From Mesorhabditis belari (lineage: Eukaryota > Nematoda > Chromadorea > Rhabditida > Rhabditidae), in assembly GCA_958450365.1 (NCBI GenBank), contig CAUEEP010000725.1:1760501-1824500 (forward strand): a stretch of 64,000 nt of DNA, written 5' to 3'. The position numbers and the translations under genes are program-made. The notes beneath the pieces were generated by a model. The model was given only the letters and a program-made list of their open reading frames with translations. It did no database searches and was not told where the DNA came from. Shown here piece by piece: positions 9,988 to 21,067 of the stretch (positions are counted from its first letter, which is position 1; the number at the start of each line of letters is the position of its first letter).

Positions 9988-12900
9988 ATGGTGAATATGA
10001 CGAACGAAAAAGGCGAGGGTGAGGTGTCATCTTTGGAACAAATTTGCAGAGAGGGACGAGACGGGGACAATATCGATTATGCACTTTGGGCGATTTCAGG
10101 TAAACATTACATTAAAACTGCTCAAAAATTCTTTCATTGTTTCAAATTAATCTGTCCAGTTGAAATCAACTTTAAAACTGCACTAAAGACGTTTTCTTTC
10201 GTTCAGAAACTTCAAAATTCAAACTTCAAATTCACCTTGATTACCTTCAATTACAGTAAGCTCAAATCGTATTTAGTTGTTAAAAATGAACAGTTTTTCG
10301 TCTTCAATTCAAGCAAATCACTTGACAAACTCTTTTTCCAATACTTTAGTGATAAAGAACTGAAGGAATTAGCAAGAAAAAGTCGATTTCCGAAGGGATT
10401 CAACCCTCGACCTTTTGCTTTTGCTTTCCAGGCAATAGCTCTAACCACTGAACTATCCGGTACCTTATTTTGCCGAGAGAAAAATGGAAAGACAAGGGCG
10501 AAGAAAGGAAGAAAGAAAAAAGGATCAGATTTGTCAGAATTGTCACAATTTCCATTTACAGTTAGTTAACTAATGACTAATTAGTTAGTCAGTTAGTTAG
10601 TTATAGGCAGATCCAGTGGCCTGTTTTTGAACTTGCCATTTTACCTGGCTCTGGTTTGATAGCTGGACCCGGTTTTCACCAAACTATTTAGCATTTAACC
10701 TCTGGCATTTTACCTGGTTCTGGTTCGATACCTGAGCCTGAGTCTAAGCCTAAGCCTAAGCCTAAACCTAGCCTAAGCCTAAGCCTAAGCCTAAGCCTAA
10801 ATCCGGAAAATGGGGGTTCAGCCCAAACCCAAATAGACTTAGTACTAGGTGCTAGCCGCTAGCCTTCGCACTAAGTCCAAGCCTAAGCCTAAGCCTAAGC
10901 CTAGCCTAAGCCTACCTAAGCCTGAGCCTAGCAATTTGCTAAATGCTAAATGGTGAAGCAATTTTGCTAAATTTAGCAAATGTGTTTATTTTTAGACACT
11001 AGTTGCTGTTTTTTGACGGAAATCTCCTTTGCCTCAGTTTTTCGACCTAGAAATAGGTTATCTCTGAATTCTTAGAAAGATGTGTAAAAAAAAATCTGTA
11101 AAGTTTCATAAGGGACATGGTTTTTTTTTCAAAAGAAGGTTTATTTGCTTAAAATTAGCCAAATTTTGGCTTGTTTTTGTAGCCAGAGAATATGCAATGA
11201 GTTTCTTTTTGATACCTTTGTCCAATGCTGAGATCTATGAGTTTTTTCGGAGCTCAGGCACTGTAAAACACCCTGAGAGGTGTTTAGCAAAAGTTGTTAG
11301 CAAAATTTAGTGAATTTTAGCTAAATTTAGCAAAAGCTAGCAAAAAAACACAACGAATTTAGCAAAGAAAAAGACTTTCAGGCCCACTCTCCCTCCTTTG
11401 TGCAATCTTGTCGACACTCGGCAACATCTACAGCCTGAGAATCCTATGTAAATTGAATATCCGAAGGTTTGGGTTAAATCTATAGTTAAATCTATAATTT
11501 CGTTATCTATAGTTGCAAAGTTTAGATCAGTTCGCTTCTATTTGTCGGTGTTGGCAATTGCGAATGCTTGTATCTCTCAATGTACGCTTTGGTATTATGC
11601 ACTTTCTGAAGCAATTCGACCAATCTTTGGCTCAATCGATTTTTTTGAGTAAGTTGGAATGAAATGGTTTTGAAATAGATTATTTGAATCTGTTTTCTAA
11701 AACGTGTCAAGTTCTCAGTGCCAACAGCTTTCGAGTTGCGTCTGAGCTCTTTCAGCTCAGCGTCTGAGCTACGACTGTGATCTCTTTCAAAACATTTCCC
11801 GGTTAAGGCTGTTACCGTAAAGTTTCAGCTCTTAGAGCGGCTCTTTTCTCGATTCTTTTGATGAATGAAGAATTTAGTAAACCACAAAACGTGTGTTTAC
11901 TGGATTTCTCTAAAGAACTAACACAGGCTAGATATTGCTGAGAAATTTGATTCCACAAAATAAGCCAACAACTCGATCAGATCCTTTCTTTCATCTTTCA
12001 GATTGCTGACCGTTTTTGTGCACCCGGTGTCCTCATTCTTTTTGACTCTCTCGATTTGGATGATGTTGACGGTGACAGCTGACCGATATTTTGCTTTATC
12101 ACGCCCACTTCAACACAGAGCCTCCGAATCGAAACAAAGAGCACAAAGGGTGACTCTTGGAATAAGTGAGTTGTATTGAAGATCGAATGTAGTCTTTTTT
12201 ACTTGTTACTTTTTTTTTCGAATGATTATTCACTGAACAACAGTCGCGTTGAGTTTTTCATAGACAAGCGTCAACTAGACATGGGGAAATTTCAACCCAA
12301 TGCTAATTCCACCTTCGTTTTCTTGGCCGATTGCTCTCGACATATAGAAATCGACATTTTCGACTTGTAGACAAAATTTCAGAGTAATCTGCCAAGAAAC
12401 GGAGGAGAAAACGAAGGTGAAATTAGGTTTGGGTTGGAATTTTCTCATGTCTAGCGCCAACTAGCGCCTCTTTCTCTAAACTATAAATGAATTCAGTAAA
12501 TTCAAGGATTTTTACGTTACTATAGTTTAAGTATTGTTTAGAAATTTCATAAATTTAATCAATTTCTTGAATCAAGGCCTTTTATGGATTGATCGATACA
12601 ACTCTGGGGTAAAGTGGAGTCTAAATTGCTAAATAACAAAGTTTCTTTGACAAATCCTCCCAACTTTTGTGAGATTAATCAAGAATTTACAATGCTGGGA
12701 TTCAAACAATAGGTTTACTAATTTGAAGTTAAACATTCATCCGAGATAAAGTAGGATTACTTACAAAACACTAATCAAAATACAAAGAAATAACTTCTTT
12801 TACTGAATTCATTTATAGGTTAGAGAAAGTTCCACTAGTTGGCGCTAGACATGGGAAAATTCCAATCCGAACCTAATTCCACCTTCATTTTCTCGGTCGT

Positions 12901-15900
12901 TTCTTGGCCGATTGCTCTGAAATTTTGTCTACAGATAGAAATTGAGATTTCCAGCTTGTAGACAAAATTTCAGAGTAATCTGCCTAGAAACGGACGAGAA
13001 AACGAAGGTGGAATTAGGTTCGCGTTGGAATTTTCCCATGTCTAGTTTCTTTTGAAAAAATATTAGGTTTGGACTAGAATTTTCTCATGTCTGTTTTACT
13101 GATGTTTTGAATCTGTTTTCTAATCTGCCAGGTTACCGTAATCTTTCAGTCCTTGGAGCAGCTCTTTTCTCAGTGCCAACAGCTTTCGAGTTGCGTCTGA
13201 GCTACGACTGTGATCTCTTTCAAAACATTTCCCGGTTGCGGCTGTTGCCAACTGCTTTGAGGTTTGAAGACTTTCTTTAGTTCTCTAATAGTCTAATATT
13301 TCAATTTCAGACTCGACGATAACTACTTATTGATCTATCAACTCTTGCTTATCTCAATCTTTGTCTACGTCGGTCCATTAATGTTGCTAACTTTGCTCAC
13401 ATTCCGCATGATTTTCATCGTCTACAGCGCAAGGAAATTGCGTTGTTCAATTGATGCAAGGTAATTTGAGTCATGAAGAGTTCTAGCATATCAATCATGC
13501 AAGGTAGTTTGAGCAATATTTTCAATTTTAGCCTTAGGGATTCTAGCATATTAAATGATAGTTAAGAATTTGCCCCCCACCTTGAACTTCGTTCCCGTAG
13601 CCTCATTCCCATACCTCCCAGCAAGATATTTGCATTTTTTTCTTCGGCACACTACCGGGAACGGCACACTACCGGGAACGGCACACTACCGGGAACGGCA
13701 CACTACCGGGAACGGCACACTACCGGGAACGGCACACTACCGGGAACGGCACACTACCGGGAACGGCACACTACCGGGAACGGCACACTACCGGGAACGG
13801 CACACTACCGGGAACGGCACACTACCGGGAACGGCACACTACCGGGAACGGCACACTACCGGGAACGGCACACTACCGGGAACGGCACACTACCGGGAAC
13901 GGCACACTACCGGGAACGGCACACTACCGGGAACGGCACACTACCGGGAACGGCACACTACCGGGAACGGCACACTACCGGGAACGGCACACTACCGGCA
14001 CTACCCTTCGGCACACTACTGGGAACGAAGTTCGGGGTGGGGGCACATTCTTAAATACGGGCAACGTAGTTGGGGTGGGTGGGCAAAAAATTTAGCACCT
14101 AGGATAGAATATACAGGGTGTGTCATAATTATTGCAACAAGAGTTCAAAGACCGTTCAAAGACGTTCAAAGTTTTAAAGAGGAATGTGATGTCATGGGCG
14201 TGTAAAGCCAATAACAATCAAAAATGGACCTTCATGCAAGATGGAGCTCCCGCTCACACGAAGAAGACGGTTCAGGACTGGTGTGTGGCCAACTTTCCCT
14301 CAGTGATCACAAAGGATGAATGGCCTCTAAACTCACCGGATCTCAATGTGATGGACTTTTCCATTTGGGCAATCTTAGAGGCTAATGTCTGCTCTCGAAA
14401 ACACACAAGTTTGGATTCTTTGAAGAAGTCTTTGACCAAAGGATGGAAAGCGATTCCTCAAGATGGACATTCGGGCTGCAATGGAGGCATATCCGAACCG
14501 ATTAAGGGCTGTTATCAAGGCAAAAGGCGGTCATATCGAATGATCTCTTGTTTCCTTATTTGTTACTGTTAAATAAAGCTATTTCTGTTTAAAAATCTTC
14601 TTCCAGTGAAACTTCTTGGTGTGCAATGCCTTGAGTATCTTGTTGCAATAATTATGACGCACCCTGTAGAATAAAGAAAGGCTTCATATCAATCACAAGT
14701 TCCAGAGCGTCTTTTCATCAAAAATCCGGTGGTAACGAGAACACGACAAGAATGTTGTTGACGGTGGTCGTGAAATTTCTCATCTGCAGTGCGCCAAGCA
14801 TGTTATTGAATGTTTGGGAAAAGGTGAATTGGATTTTGATTTAAATAAATGATCTTTGATTGGATTTTGATTTAAATAAACGATCTCTGATTGAATTTTG
14901 ATTTAAATAAACAATCTTTTAGATTGTTGGTCCAACATTTGCCGTCACCACTCCAGCTTTTCGTTACTGTGTCGAATGGAGTAATCTCTTGGTGGTGATC
15001 AACAGTGCTTCGGATAGCATTGTTTATATGAGGTTGGTGAAGTTGTCGGCAAGATTAATACTTCAAATTGAACTAGTTGAACAATTTGAGCCATATTTAT
15101 GCCATATTACGTTCAAATGTTTCAAATTTTATCAAGTTGACCGGAAAGTCTTGTACGCTATCTTTAAAGATTATTTTTTAAGATAAATAATGAACCAATC
15201 GATTTATGATTTATTTTATCAGAAACTCCTATTATTTATTTATAAATTGGTCTTTAAGAAGTTTAAAAAAGCTTATTTAGTTCATTTTTTTAAAGCTGCA
15301 AAGTCTGCTCGTCAAAAATGATGAAACTCAAAGTTTCGAAAGTCCGAAAGTCCGATTTATTGGGTTGTCCAGTTATGAATGCGCGTTTTTATTATTTTGT
15401 AAATTTCTCAAGATATCGAACAGATTTATATGAGTGTTATATATCATTCGAAAGCTGAAGATCTCCTCTACATTTTGGAATAAAAATGTTTTTGAATTCA
15501 TTCAACTTTTTGGGAAATTGACTGCACAAAGGGAGAGGTCGTTTTCGAAAAAAACCCATTCCAGCTTAGCTATTCCTCAAGTTTTATCTTGTAAAATAAC
15601 CGCCCAGAAAAGAAAAGAAAAGTAAAGATGCTCTGAAATTGTTATATTTTAAAAAAAGTTGTATTGATATATCTATTAACCAAACATCAAACGGTTAACT
15701 CAATTTGAGCGGAGCCAAAACTTGATCCAAAGGCATTCTTCCATTTTTTGGCCACCTCTTCTTCTGTGCAGTCAATTTGCCCAAAAGCTGGGCAAATTCA
15801 AAAACTTTTTATATCAAAATGTAGAGGAGATCTTCAGCTTTCGAATAATACTCATATATATCTTTTTCTTGATTTCGGTATTTTGAGAAATTTACAAAAT

Positions 15901-18541
15901 AGTAAAAAACGCGCATTCATAACTGGAAAACCCAATAAAACCAAAAAAAGCACAATTCTTAAGCTCTTTCCATTGTTTTACTAATTGTAAGAGACTCTGG
16001 AAGAAGTTAAAATTGAAAATTGAATATCTTTTCATTCAAGATTAGTATTATTGACATAATACTGGCCTGAGTAAGCTTGAGTGCGGCTGGACAAGCTTAC
16101 CAGCAAAGTTCAAGCCTCTAAAAGCGCAGTGGAGCTTGGAAATCTAAATAAACATGGGTAGAAGCCAAGAATTAGAAGTCTACTAGCAAGCTGTCAACTT
16201 TATCTTCACTTTCAGATGGTGGAGACAACAAAAGAAAACGGTCACCTATTCACCGATTCGAAAAACGATCTTCTCAAACTCTGAAGCCTCATATCTACGG
16301 GAGAAAGCTCAGCAGAAGGTTTGGCTTTTGACTTTTTCCTTCTAATTTTCTAGGGGTTTAAAACAAATCACTTTGCATTTAAATCTTTTAGGATTTCGAG
16401 GAGATTTCCTCTCAATTGTGCCGCTCTCTTTTGCCTGAAAGCGAAGAAGTCGAGAAGATCCTTGAAGCTTATCGGATTCAGGGAACAATTCAAGAATTAC
16501 TCAAATCTATTGGTCAGTTTTTTTTAGAGAAATCTGTAATTTATAATCCCTGAAATCTGCAAATCTTTCTAAGGGGATTTGCAAAGATTTGCAAAGCTTT
16601 CCTATCCGTGAGAAACGGAAAATTGCGAACGAATTCGGGGAACTAGCTGTAAACAAAGTTTGAACTTTGTCTAAACTCTCCAAACTTTCAAAAACCTAAA
16701 ACTGCTTCAGTTTTCGACTTTACTAGAATCTTAGTTTTACTAGAAACCTTTTTATAATCTAGATTTTCTTTATCTTTATCTAGATTTCAGGTGCTCCAAA
16801 CGCGGAACGAGATATGATTTTCCGTTTGAATGAAATCGGCAGAACGCACAAAAACGAGCACATCACAGCGAGACAATGGGCGAGATTCAAGGAGATTTTC
16901 ATAAAGGTGAGAAATGGGAAAGAAAGAGGGAAAGTATGAATGAGAGATGATTGGGAAACTAGAAAGTGCTGCATTTAACAAGTAAAATGCGGGGATACTG
17001 GAAATCTTCAAACCTGAAGGTACTTTAAATTCTCGGTATTCTGTATCACTTAAATATTTCTTAAAAAATACATTCACACGAATAATGTGGTACAAAAAAT
17101 ACAAAAGCAGCCAAGCCGCAAGCTTTAAATGTAGAGAAAACCCATATCTACAGTACTGGACAATGAAATATCATGTTTGAAAAACGATCGTCACTTTCGC
17201 GCGTCTGTAACTTCCTTGTCTTTACCGTATTTCTAAATATGAATATTACCATTGTGTAGCCCTTGAAAAGAGCTTTCAGAAAATGTATAACACTAATAGT
17301 TTAAACTCAAAGACAATGGAGTTACAGACACGCGAAAGTGACGATCGTTTTTCGAATATGATATTTCAATGTCCAGTACTGTACCTTTGATAAGTACCAA
17401 AATTCCTCACCGTAATCATTGTCGCGTAATCGTTACAAGAGAGGCCAAAAACTTGTTTGCCAAATTCTTCCTTGCAATTTCCTTGCAATTCCGATCTAAT
17501 TAGCAAAAACAGACCGCAGATTCGGAATCAGCGTAAAATTCTGCATCTGATGGCCTACACTACTGGACAATGAAATATCATGTTTGAAAAACGATCGTCA
17601 CTTTCGCGCGTCTGTAACTCCCTTGTCTTTACCGTATTTCTAAATATGAATATTACCATTGTGTAGCCCTTGAAAAGAGCTTTCAGAAAATGTATAACAC
17701 TAATAGTTTAAACTCAAAGACAATGGAGTTACAGACACGCGAAAGTGACGATCGTTTTTCAAATATCATATTTCATTGTCCGGTACTGTATTTGTTGGAT
17801 TATTAAACCGTCTTTGATCTTAATCTTAATCTGATAGTGTGCTAAGGGGATTCAACCAAATCATAAGGCTAAACCGGAGCTAATCAAACCAGTTAAATTC
17901 TCTACAAAATTCTGCGTCGAATGATACGAAACACTTGATGATTGGACGCGCCTAGATCATTCTAAATCAGCTACGAGATCCGAATGAATGCAAGGTTGTA
18001 GGGCCGGTAATTTTTAAACTAAACACACAAATATGGGATCAATCGACGCAGAATTAAATTCTCTACAAAATTCTGCGTCGAAAGATACGAAAGACTTGAT
18101 GATTGGACGCACCTAGATCATTCTAAATCAGCTATGACATATAAGAGCCAATAATCTAGCCGGCGGGATTGAACCCTTGATCTCCCGACTAAGATCCAGG
18201 GTTCTTAGCCAATCAGCCGCATTCTTTCGGGATATTTTAACGCACAAAGTGCTGCCTGCTGCACAAAGTGCTGGCTTTTAGCCAGTTGGCCATTGTGGAC
18301 TAAAGCTTAAGCCAAAAATAGTCAAGATTAAAGTTTATTCAATCAATTCACAATAAGATCTTTGAAAAGAAGTTTCCAGGAAGTGTCGACGAGTGAAGAC
18401 GAGGCTTTGTGGACGCGTTTCATTTGTATGCTGATCAAAGAGTTCCGAAATGGGCAAACGTGTGCGCTGAATATTCGAAGTGATCGAAGTATGCAGTCAA
18501 AAGTCTCTCAATGCTCGACTTTTGATGCATCGGGGATTTGA
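9988..18541 (+). CDS. glb-33: GPCR-globin chimera, GLB-33-like, 12 exons, 491 aa
   Basis: The exons are 9988-10099, 11382-11466, 11526-11648, 12002-12165, 13150-13261, 13311-13460, 14707-14824, 14923-15032, 16216-16318, 16392-16512, 16791-16906 and 18380-18541. All phases join, giving 492 codons with the stop. Residues 1-37 are an extracellular N-terminus with an NMT glycosylation site. TM1 (about 39-59) holds the GN pair, TM3 the HPVSS motif of FMRFamide-type receptors and DRY at 134-136, TM5 lies in exon 6, TM6 in exon 7, and TM7 ends NSASDSIVYM. The usual TM3 cysteine is absent. The cytoplasmic tail (about 345-475) is globin-like from the E helix on: IGRTHKNEHI places the proximal histidine at H419, as in neuroglobin, followed by G and H helix patterns (QWARFKEIF, ALWTRFICMLIKEF). 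C. elegans GLB-33 is a neuronal 7TM-globin protein whose globin part binds oxygen and reduces nitrite. The A-B helices are not visible here. Introns 4, 6, 8 and 11 are full of transposons. Confidence 0.85.
10395..10466 (-). repeat. tRNA-like sequence (pseudogene or SINE head)
   Basis: On the - strand it has tagttcagtggttagagc (A-box/D-arm type) and gagggttgaatccc (B box). Six of seven acceptor pairs form, and the anticodon-like loop ctggaaa sits on a short stem. The variable region is unusually long (about 11 nt) because aaagc is repeated. It lies in intron 1 of the GPCR-globin gene. Probably not a functional tRNA. Confidence 0.5.
10736..10928. repeat. Interstitial telomere-type repeats (GCCTAA)n
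   Basis: Two short arrays of gcctaa (10736-10802 and 10871-10928) with a few variant units, separated by about 70 bp. This is the nematode telomere hexamer, TTAGGC on the other strand. They lie in intron 1 of the GPCR-globin gene. Confidence 0.9.
11705..11850 (+). pseudogene. Copied fragment of the receptor's exon 5
   Basis: The segment carries gtgccaacagctttcgagtt, gctacgactgtgatctcttt and cccggtt, matching exon 5 (13150-13261, extracellular loop 2), with an insertion and scrambled order. A further piece resembling the exon's start follows (agtttcagctcttag, cggctcttttctc). It lies in intron 3, so exon material has been copied into the same gene's intron. It has no usable frame. Confidence 0.65.
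12260..13060. repeat. Foldback repeat in intron 4
   Basis: Left arm at about 12270-12480 and right arm at about 12800-13050 are inverted and partly direct repeats of each other. Shared words include tctagcgccaactag, cttgtagacaaaatttcaga and cgaaggtggaattaggtt. AT-rich middle, no coding capacity. It looks like a compound of two related MITEs. Confidence 0.75.
13646..13999. repeat. 17-bp minisatellite, about 20 near-perfect copies
   Basis: The unit is ggcacactaccgggaac. Because 17 is not a multiple of three, a frame without stops cycles through all phases and gives a long spurious open frame. It lies in intron 6 of the GPCR-globin gene. Confidence 0.95.
14114..14667 (+). mobile_element. DD37D (maT-type) Tc1/mariner element, internally deleted
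   Basis: 554 bp bounded by TA on both sides, with inverted ends cagggtgtgtcataattatt and, inverted, aataattatgacgcaccctg. The 3' part of a transposase frame survives (about 14190-14545). The second catalytic Asp is in FMQDGAPAHT and the third acidic residue in WPLNSPDLNVMD, with 37 residues between them, the DD37D spacing. The first Asp and the DNA-binding domain are gone, and a frame slip lies near 14470. Non-autonomous, in intron 6 of the GPCR-globin gene. Confidence 0.85.
15358..15940. mobile_element. Foldback element in intron 8
   Basis: Inverted ends ttgggttgtccagttatgaa and, inverted, ttcataactggaaaacccaa, continuing with aaacgcgcattc. Both arms contain gctgaagatctcctctacat-type sequence, also found at about 6730-6870. 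The ends resemble mariner terminal repeats, but no transposase frame remains. Confidence 0.8.
17151..17381. mobile_element. Tc1-like MITE, copy 1, in intron 11
   Basis: 231 bp with ends cagtactggacaatgaaata and, inverted, tatttcaatgtccagtactg; arms of about 70 bp include acgatcgtcactttcgcgcg. Left neighbour base pair TA is imperfect; the right side is TA. No coding capacity. The CAGTACTGGACAA start is the style of Tc1-family ends. Confidence 0.85.
17558..17788. mobile_element. Tc1-like MITE, copy 2, in intron 11
   Basis: Almost the same 231-bp sequence as 17151-17381 in the same orientation, 177 bp downstream. The left end has one changed base pair (cactactgg). The high identity suggests recent amplification. 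Confidence 0.85.
17884..18268 (-). repeat. tRNA-headed retroposon-like repeat, locus 1
   Basis: On the - strand it begins near 18235 with a tRNA-like head (ttggctaagaaccctggatc, aagggttcaatcccg) and continues into a body with cctagatcattctaaatcag and ctctacaaaattctgcgtcg. The same order occurs at 32003-32588. The head could fold with a CTT anticodon, but the stems are imperfect. I read it as a SINE-like family, not a tRNA gene. It lies in intron 11 of the GPCR-globin gene. Confidence 0.6.
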
Positions 18542-18790
18542 ATCGAGCTTTTGGCGTCTTTTCCCCAAAATTTCAGCTTCTAGCAAATTAAGCTTTAAGC
18601 TTCTGGGGCTTAAACTCTTAAATTTGCAAATTTAAATGCAAATTTATGGCTCTAGTTTGAGTTTGTGTCACATTTAAGTCAAAGTTGTTATTAAATTCTC
18701 AAATTGCATTCGTTCACGCGTTCAGAATTGACTCATTTTCTAAAAATTTCCTTTAAAATTACATGTTTCAACACTTTTCGTCTACTTTAA

Positions 18791-19606
18791 CCCATTCGAA
18801 ACTTCTGCAGCGAATAATCGCTGCAGCAAAAACTCAGGAACGGACCGCTGCAGCGATTATTCGCTGCAGCGCTAATTGAGCTATTTTCATTCAATTAATT
18901 GGTTTTTTTTTTGCTGTTTTTCAGCATTAACATGTACATTCCAATTGTAATAGATCTACAAATTACGTGGGCAAAAAAAGATGTGTCATATTTACCCGGA
19001 ATCAATGCAGCCTCTGGTTTTGCATTGAAATGTTCCATAATAGCTCTAATCTTGTAAAGCCGGATCCAGTTCTGGATCCGGCAGCCTCTGGATCTCCTGC
19101 AGGATCCAGTTCATTATCACAAAAACGCAGGTTTCGAAGAATAGACTCAAATTTTGCTCTTGACATAATGTGGGACATGTGGGAAAATCCTCCTAATCCA
19201 GGCCTGCTACTCCAGTAGGAAAGAGCCTTTAATAGCCTTTTAAAGCTGTTTTTTCGCCAATATTCGTCTAGTCACGAATCTTCAATAATTTGACGATTCC
19301 CATTTGAAGATACAGAGCCAGGAAGAGCTTGAAAGATTTTGCATCGAAATCCTGCCAGTTTGTTTTCCTTTTTCCATGTTTATTAGATTCGCCTACTAAC
19401 ATATCGATTAATTTGTCGTCGATAAAATAAGAATAATAATTGATAGGATCTTGAAAAGTACTGAAGTCAAATCCAAATCGTTCTTCATCAAAAATAAATG
19501 GTGTAGGAGCCTCTCTTAAATCTTTCCAACCATCTGGATAAACTGCTTCGGAGTCAAAAATGTCCGCAGACGAAAAAAAAGGAAAAACGCTACGGTTTCG
19601 AATGGG
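18791..19606 (-). mobile_element. Decayed piggyBac element
   Basis: 816 bp flanked by TTAA on both sides (18787-18790 and 19607-19610). The ends are cccattcgaaac and gtttcgaatggg, as piggyBac elements have, with a subterminal palindrome ctgcagcgaataatcgctgc. On the - strand from about 19570, transposase N-terminal sequence is readable (YYSYFIDDKLIDMLVGESNK, then FKLFLALYLQMGI). A stop and spacer follow, then MSRAKFESILRNLRFCDNE and, after a frameshift, IRAIMEHFNAKPEAALIPGK. The catalytic core and C-terminal zinc finger are missing. Non-functional. Confidence 0.85.
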
Positions 19607-20379
19607 TTAAGGTCACAAATTTCGCCTTTCTATTCCTTTCTATTCCTTTCTTTTCCTTTCTTTTCCTTTCTTTTCCTTTTCTTTTGAGCTTACCATTTTT
19701 GTGATGCAAAAATCTTTTCCTTATTTCAGAAATTCTCTCGAATTGCTCAAGATATTCTTTAATTTCATTTGTTTAATGCCAAATTTTGAACAAATTTGAA
19801 CAAATTTGAACAAATTTAAACAAATTTGAACTAATTTTATTTGTACATGCTAAAAAAAAGGATTTCCCTTCACAAGCACAGTGATATGTTACCCATTTTT
19901 CGTTAAAAAAACATAGCATTTCAATTTGATCTCGAGAAATATGCATAAATATTTGATAGATTTTGAAAAACGATCATTTGACAGACAAAAATCGACCAAA
20001 AAAGGACAAAAAATGACAAAAAACGACAAAAAACGACAAAAAACGACAAAAATCGACAAAAAACGACAAAAATCGACCAAAAAACAACAAAAAATACCCT
20101 GAAGAACGAAAATAAGTGCAAAAATGATATAGAAATATAAAAATTTGAATGGGAAAAGCATTTTTGGAGACGGATTTCATCAGAAAAAGAGAGCTAACGT
20201 GAAAAATTCCGTCAAAAATCAGATTTTCATTGTTTTTAGAGTAGTTTTTGAAAGAAAACATGAAAATTTACTCAGAATTTGCGCAGAATTTGCTCTGAAT
20301 TCGCTCAATTTGTTGTGAAAACACTTTCTAAAAGACACATTTGTTAGCTGAGATTAGAATAGCTTTCAAAGAAGATATG
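19607..20379. other. Gene-free stretch with simple repeats
   Basis: It holds ttccttttctttcc-type pyrimidine repeats (19626-19690), gaacaaattt repeats (19790-19830) and a ggacaaaaaacgacaaaaaa minisatellite (19985-20095). The Phe-rich - strand frames over the last array are artefacts of the unit. Confidence 0.75.
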
Positions 20380-20684
20380 TCTCTTTTAGAAAGTTCATTG
20401 TAAAATTGGTTCTCTTCTGTAAAATTGGGTAAAATTTGAATGAAAGTCTAAAGGAGAGCTTTTCCTTTCGCAATAAAAAGAATAATGTACCAAAAAATTT
20501 TGCAGAATTCTTTCTCCACCTGTTTTAGAGCTAGCCAAATGAAAGCCAAGCTCAGCAGAAGCTCCTTGGCTCTTGATTTTTGATTCCAAGGCTCCTGATT
20601 CCAAGATTAAAGTCTTCCCGATAGACAGTTACGAGAGAAAAGCACCAAGACGGCCTTTCAAAATGAAACCCAGTTTACCTTATA

Positions 20685-21067
20685 GTAGAGTTCGGCAAAT
20701 AAAACCAAAACCAAAACCAAAACACCAAAACAAACCAAAACTCAATTTGCATACAAATTAACATGTAAATTTAAAATTGTAAAATGTAAATTTGAATGTA
20801 AAATGCAAATTTGCCTTTCACTTTTTCTCACTCCACAAAATCTAAAAAAAAGGACCAAAACACGACCTCGAAATTTCGAAACAAAAAATAGCCTATGGGA
20901 TAGATTTTTGGACGCTGATTTCAAATCTGCAAACAGATTTTCGCTAGCTCCTCCCAGTCGCGAGATCTTGGCGAGTTTTGGTTAGTTTTGGTTTTGGTTT
21001 TGGTTTTGGTTTTGTGTTTTGGTTTTGGTGGTTTTGGTTTTGGTTAAGTTTTGTTTTCCGAAGTCTA
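20685..21067. mobile_element. MITE family C (CCAAAA ends), copy 1
   Basis: It begins tagagttcggcaaataaaac and ends gttttccgaagtcta, with ccaaaa runs inside one end and ttttgg runs inside the other. The core contains cctatgggatagatttttgg. Copy 2 is at 51262-51692 in the opposite orientation. It interrupts the left foldback arm at a site that is continuous (gtgtacctaatagacc) in the copy at 21345-21690, which proves insertion. Confidence 0.8.

Noticed and set aside
13646..13999. Possible CRISPR-like array
   Set aside because: The units are contiguous without variable spacers, in a eukaryotic genome.
13555..14205. 216-codon open frame with repeated TGNGTLPGTAHYRERH-type sequence
   Set aside because: It is produced by the 17-bp minisatellite, whose length lets any stop-free unit stay open; it lies in an intron.
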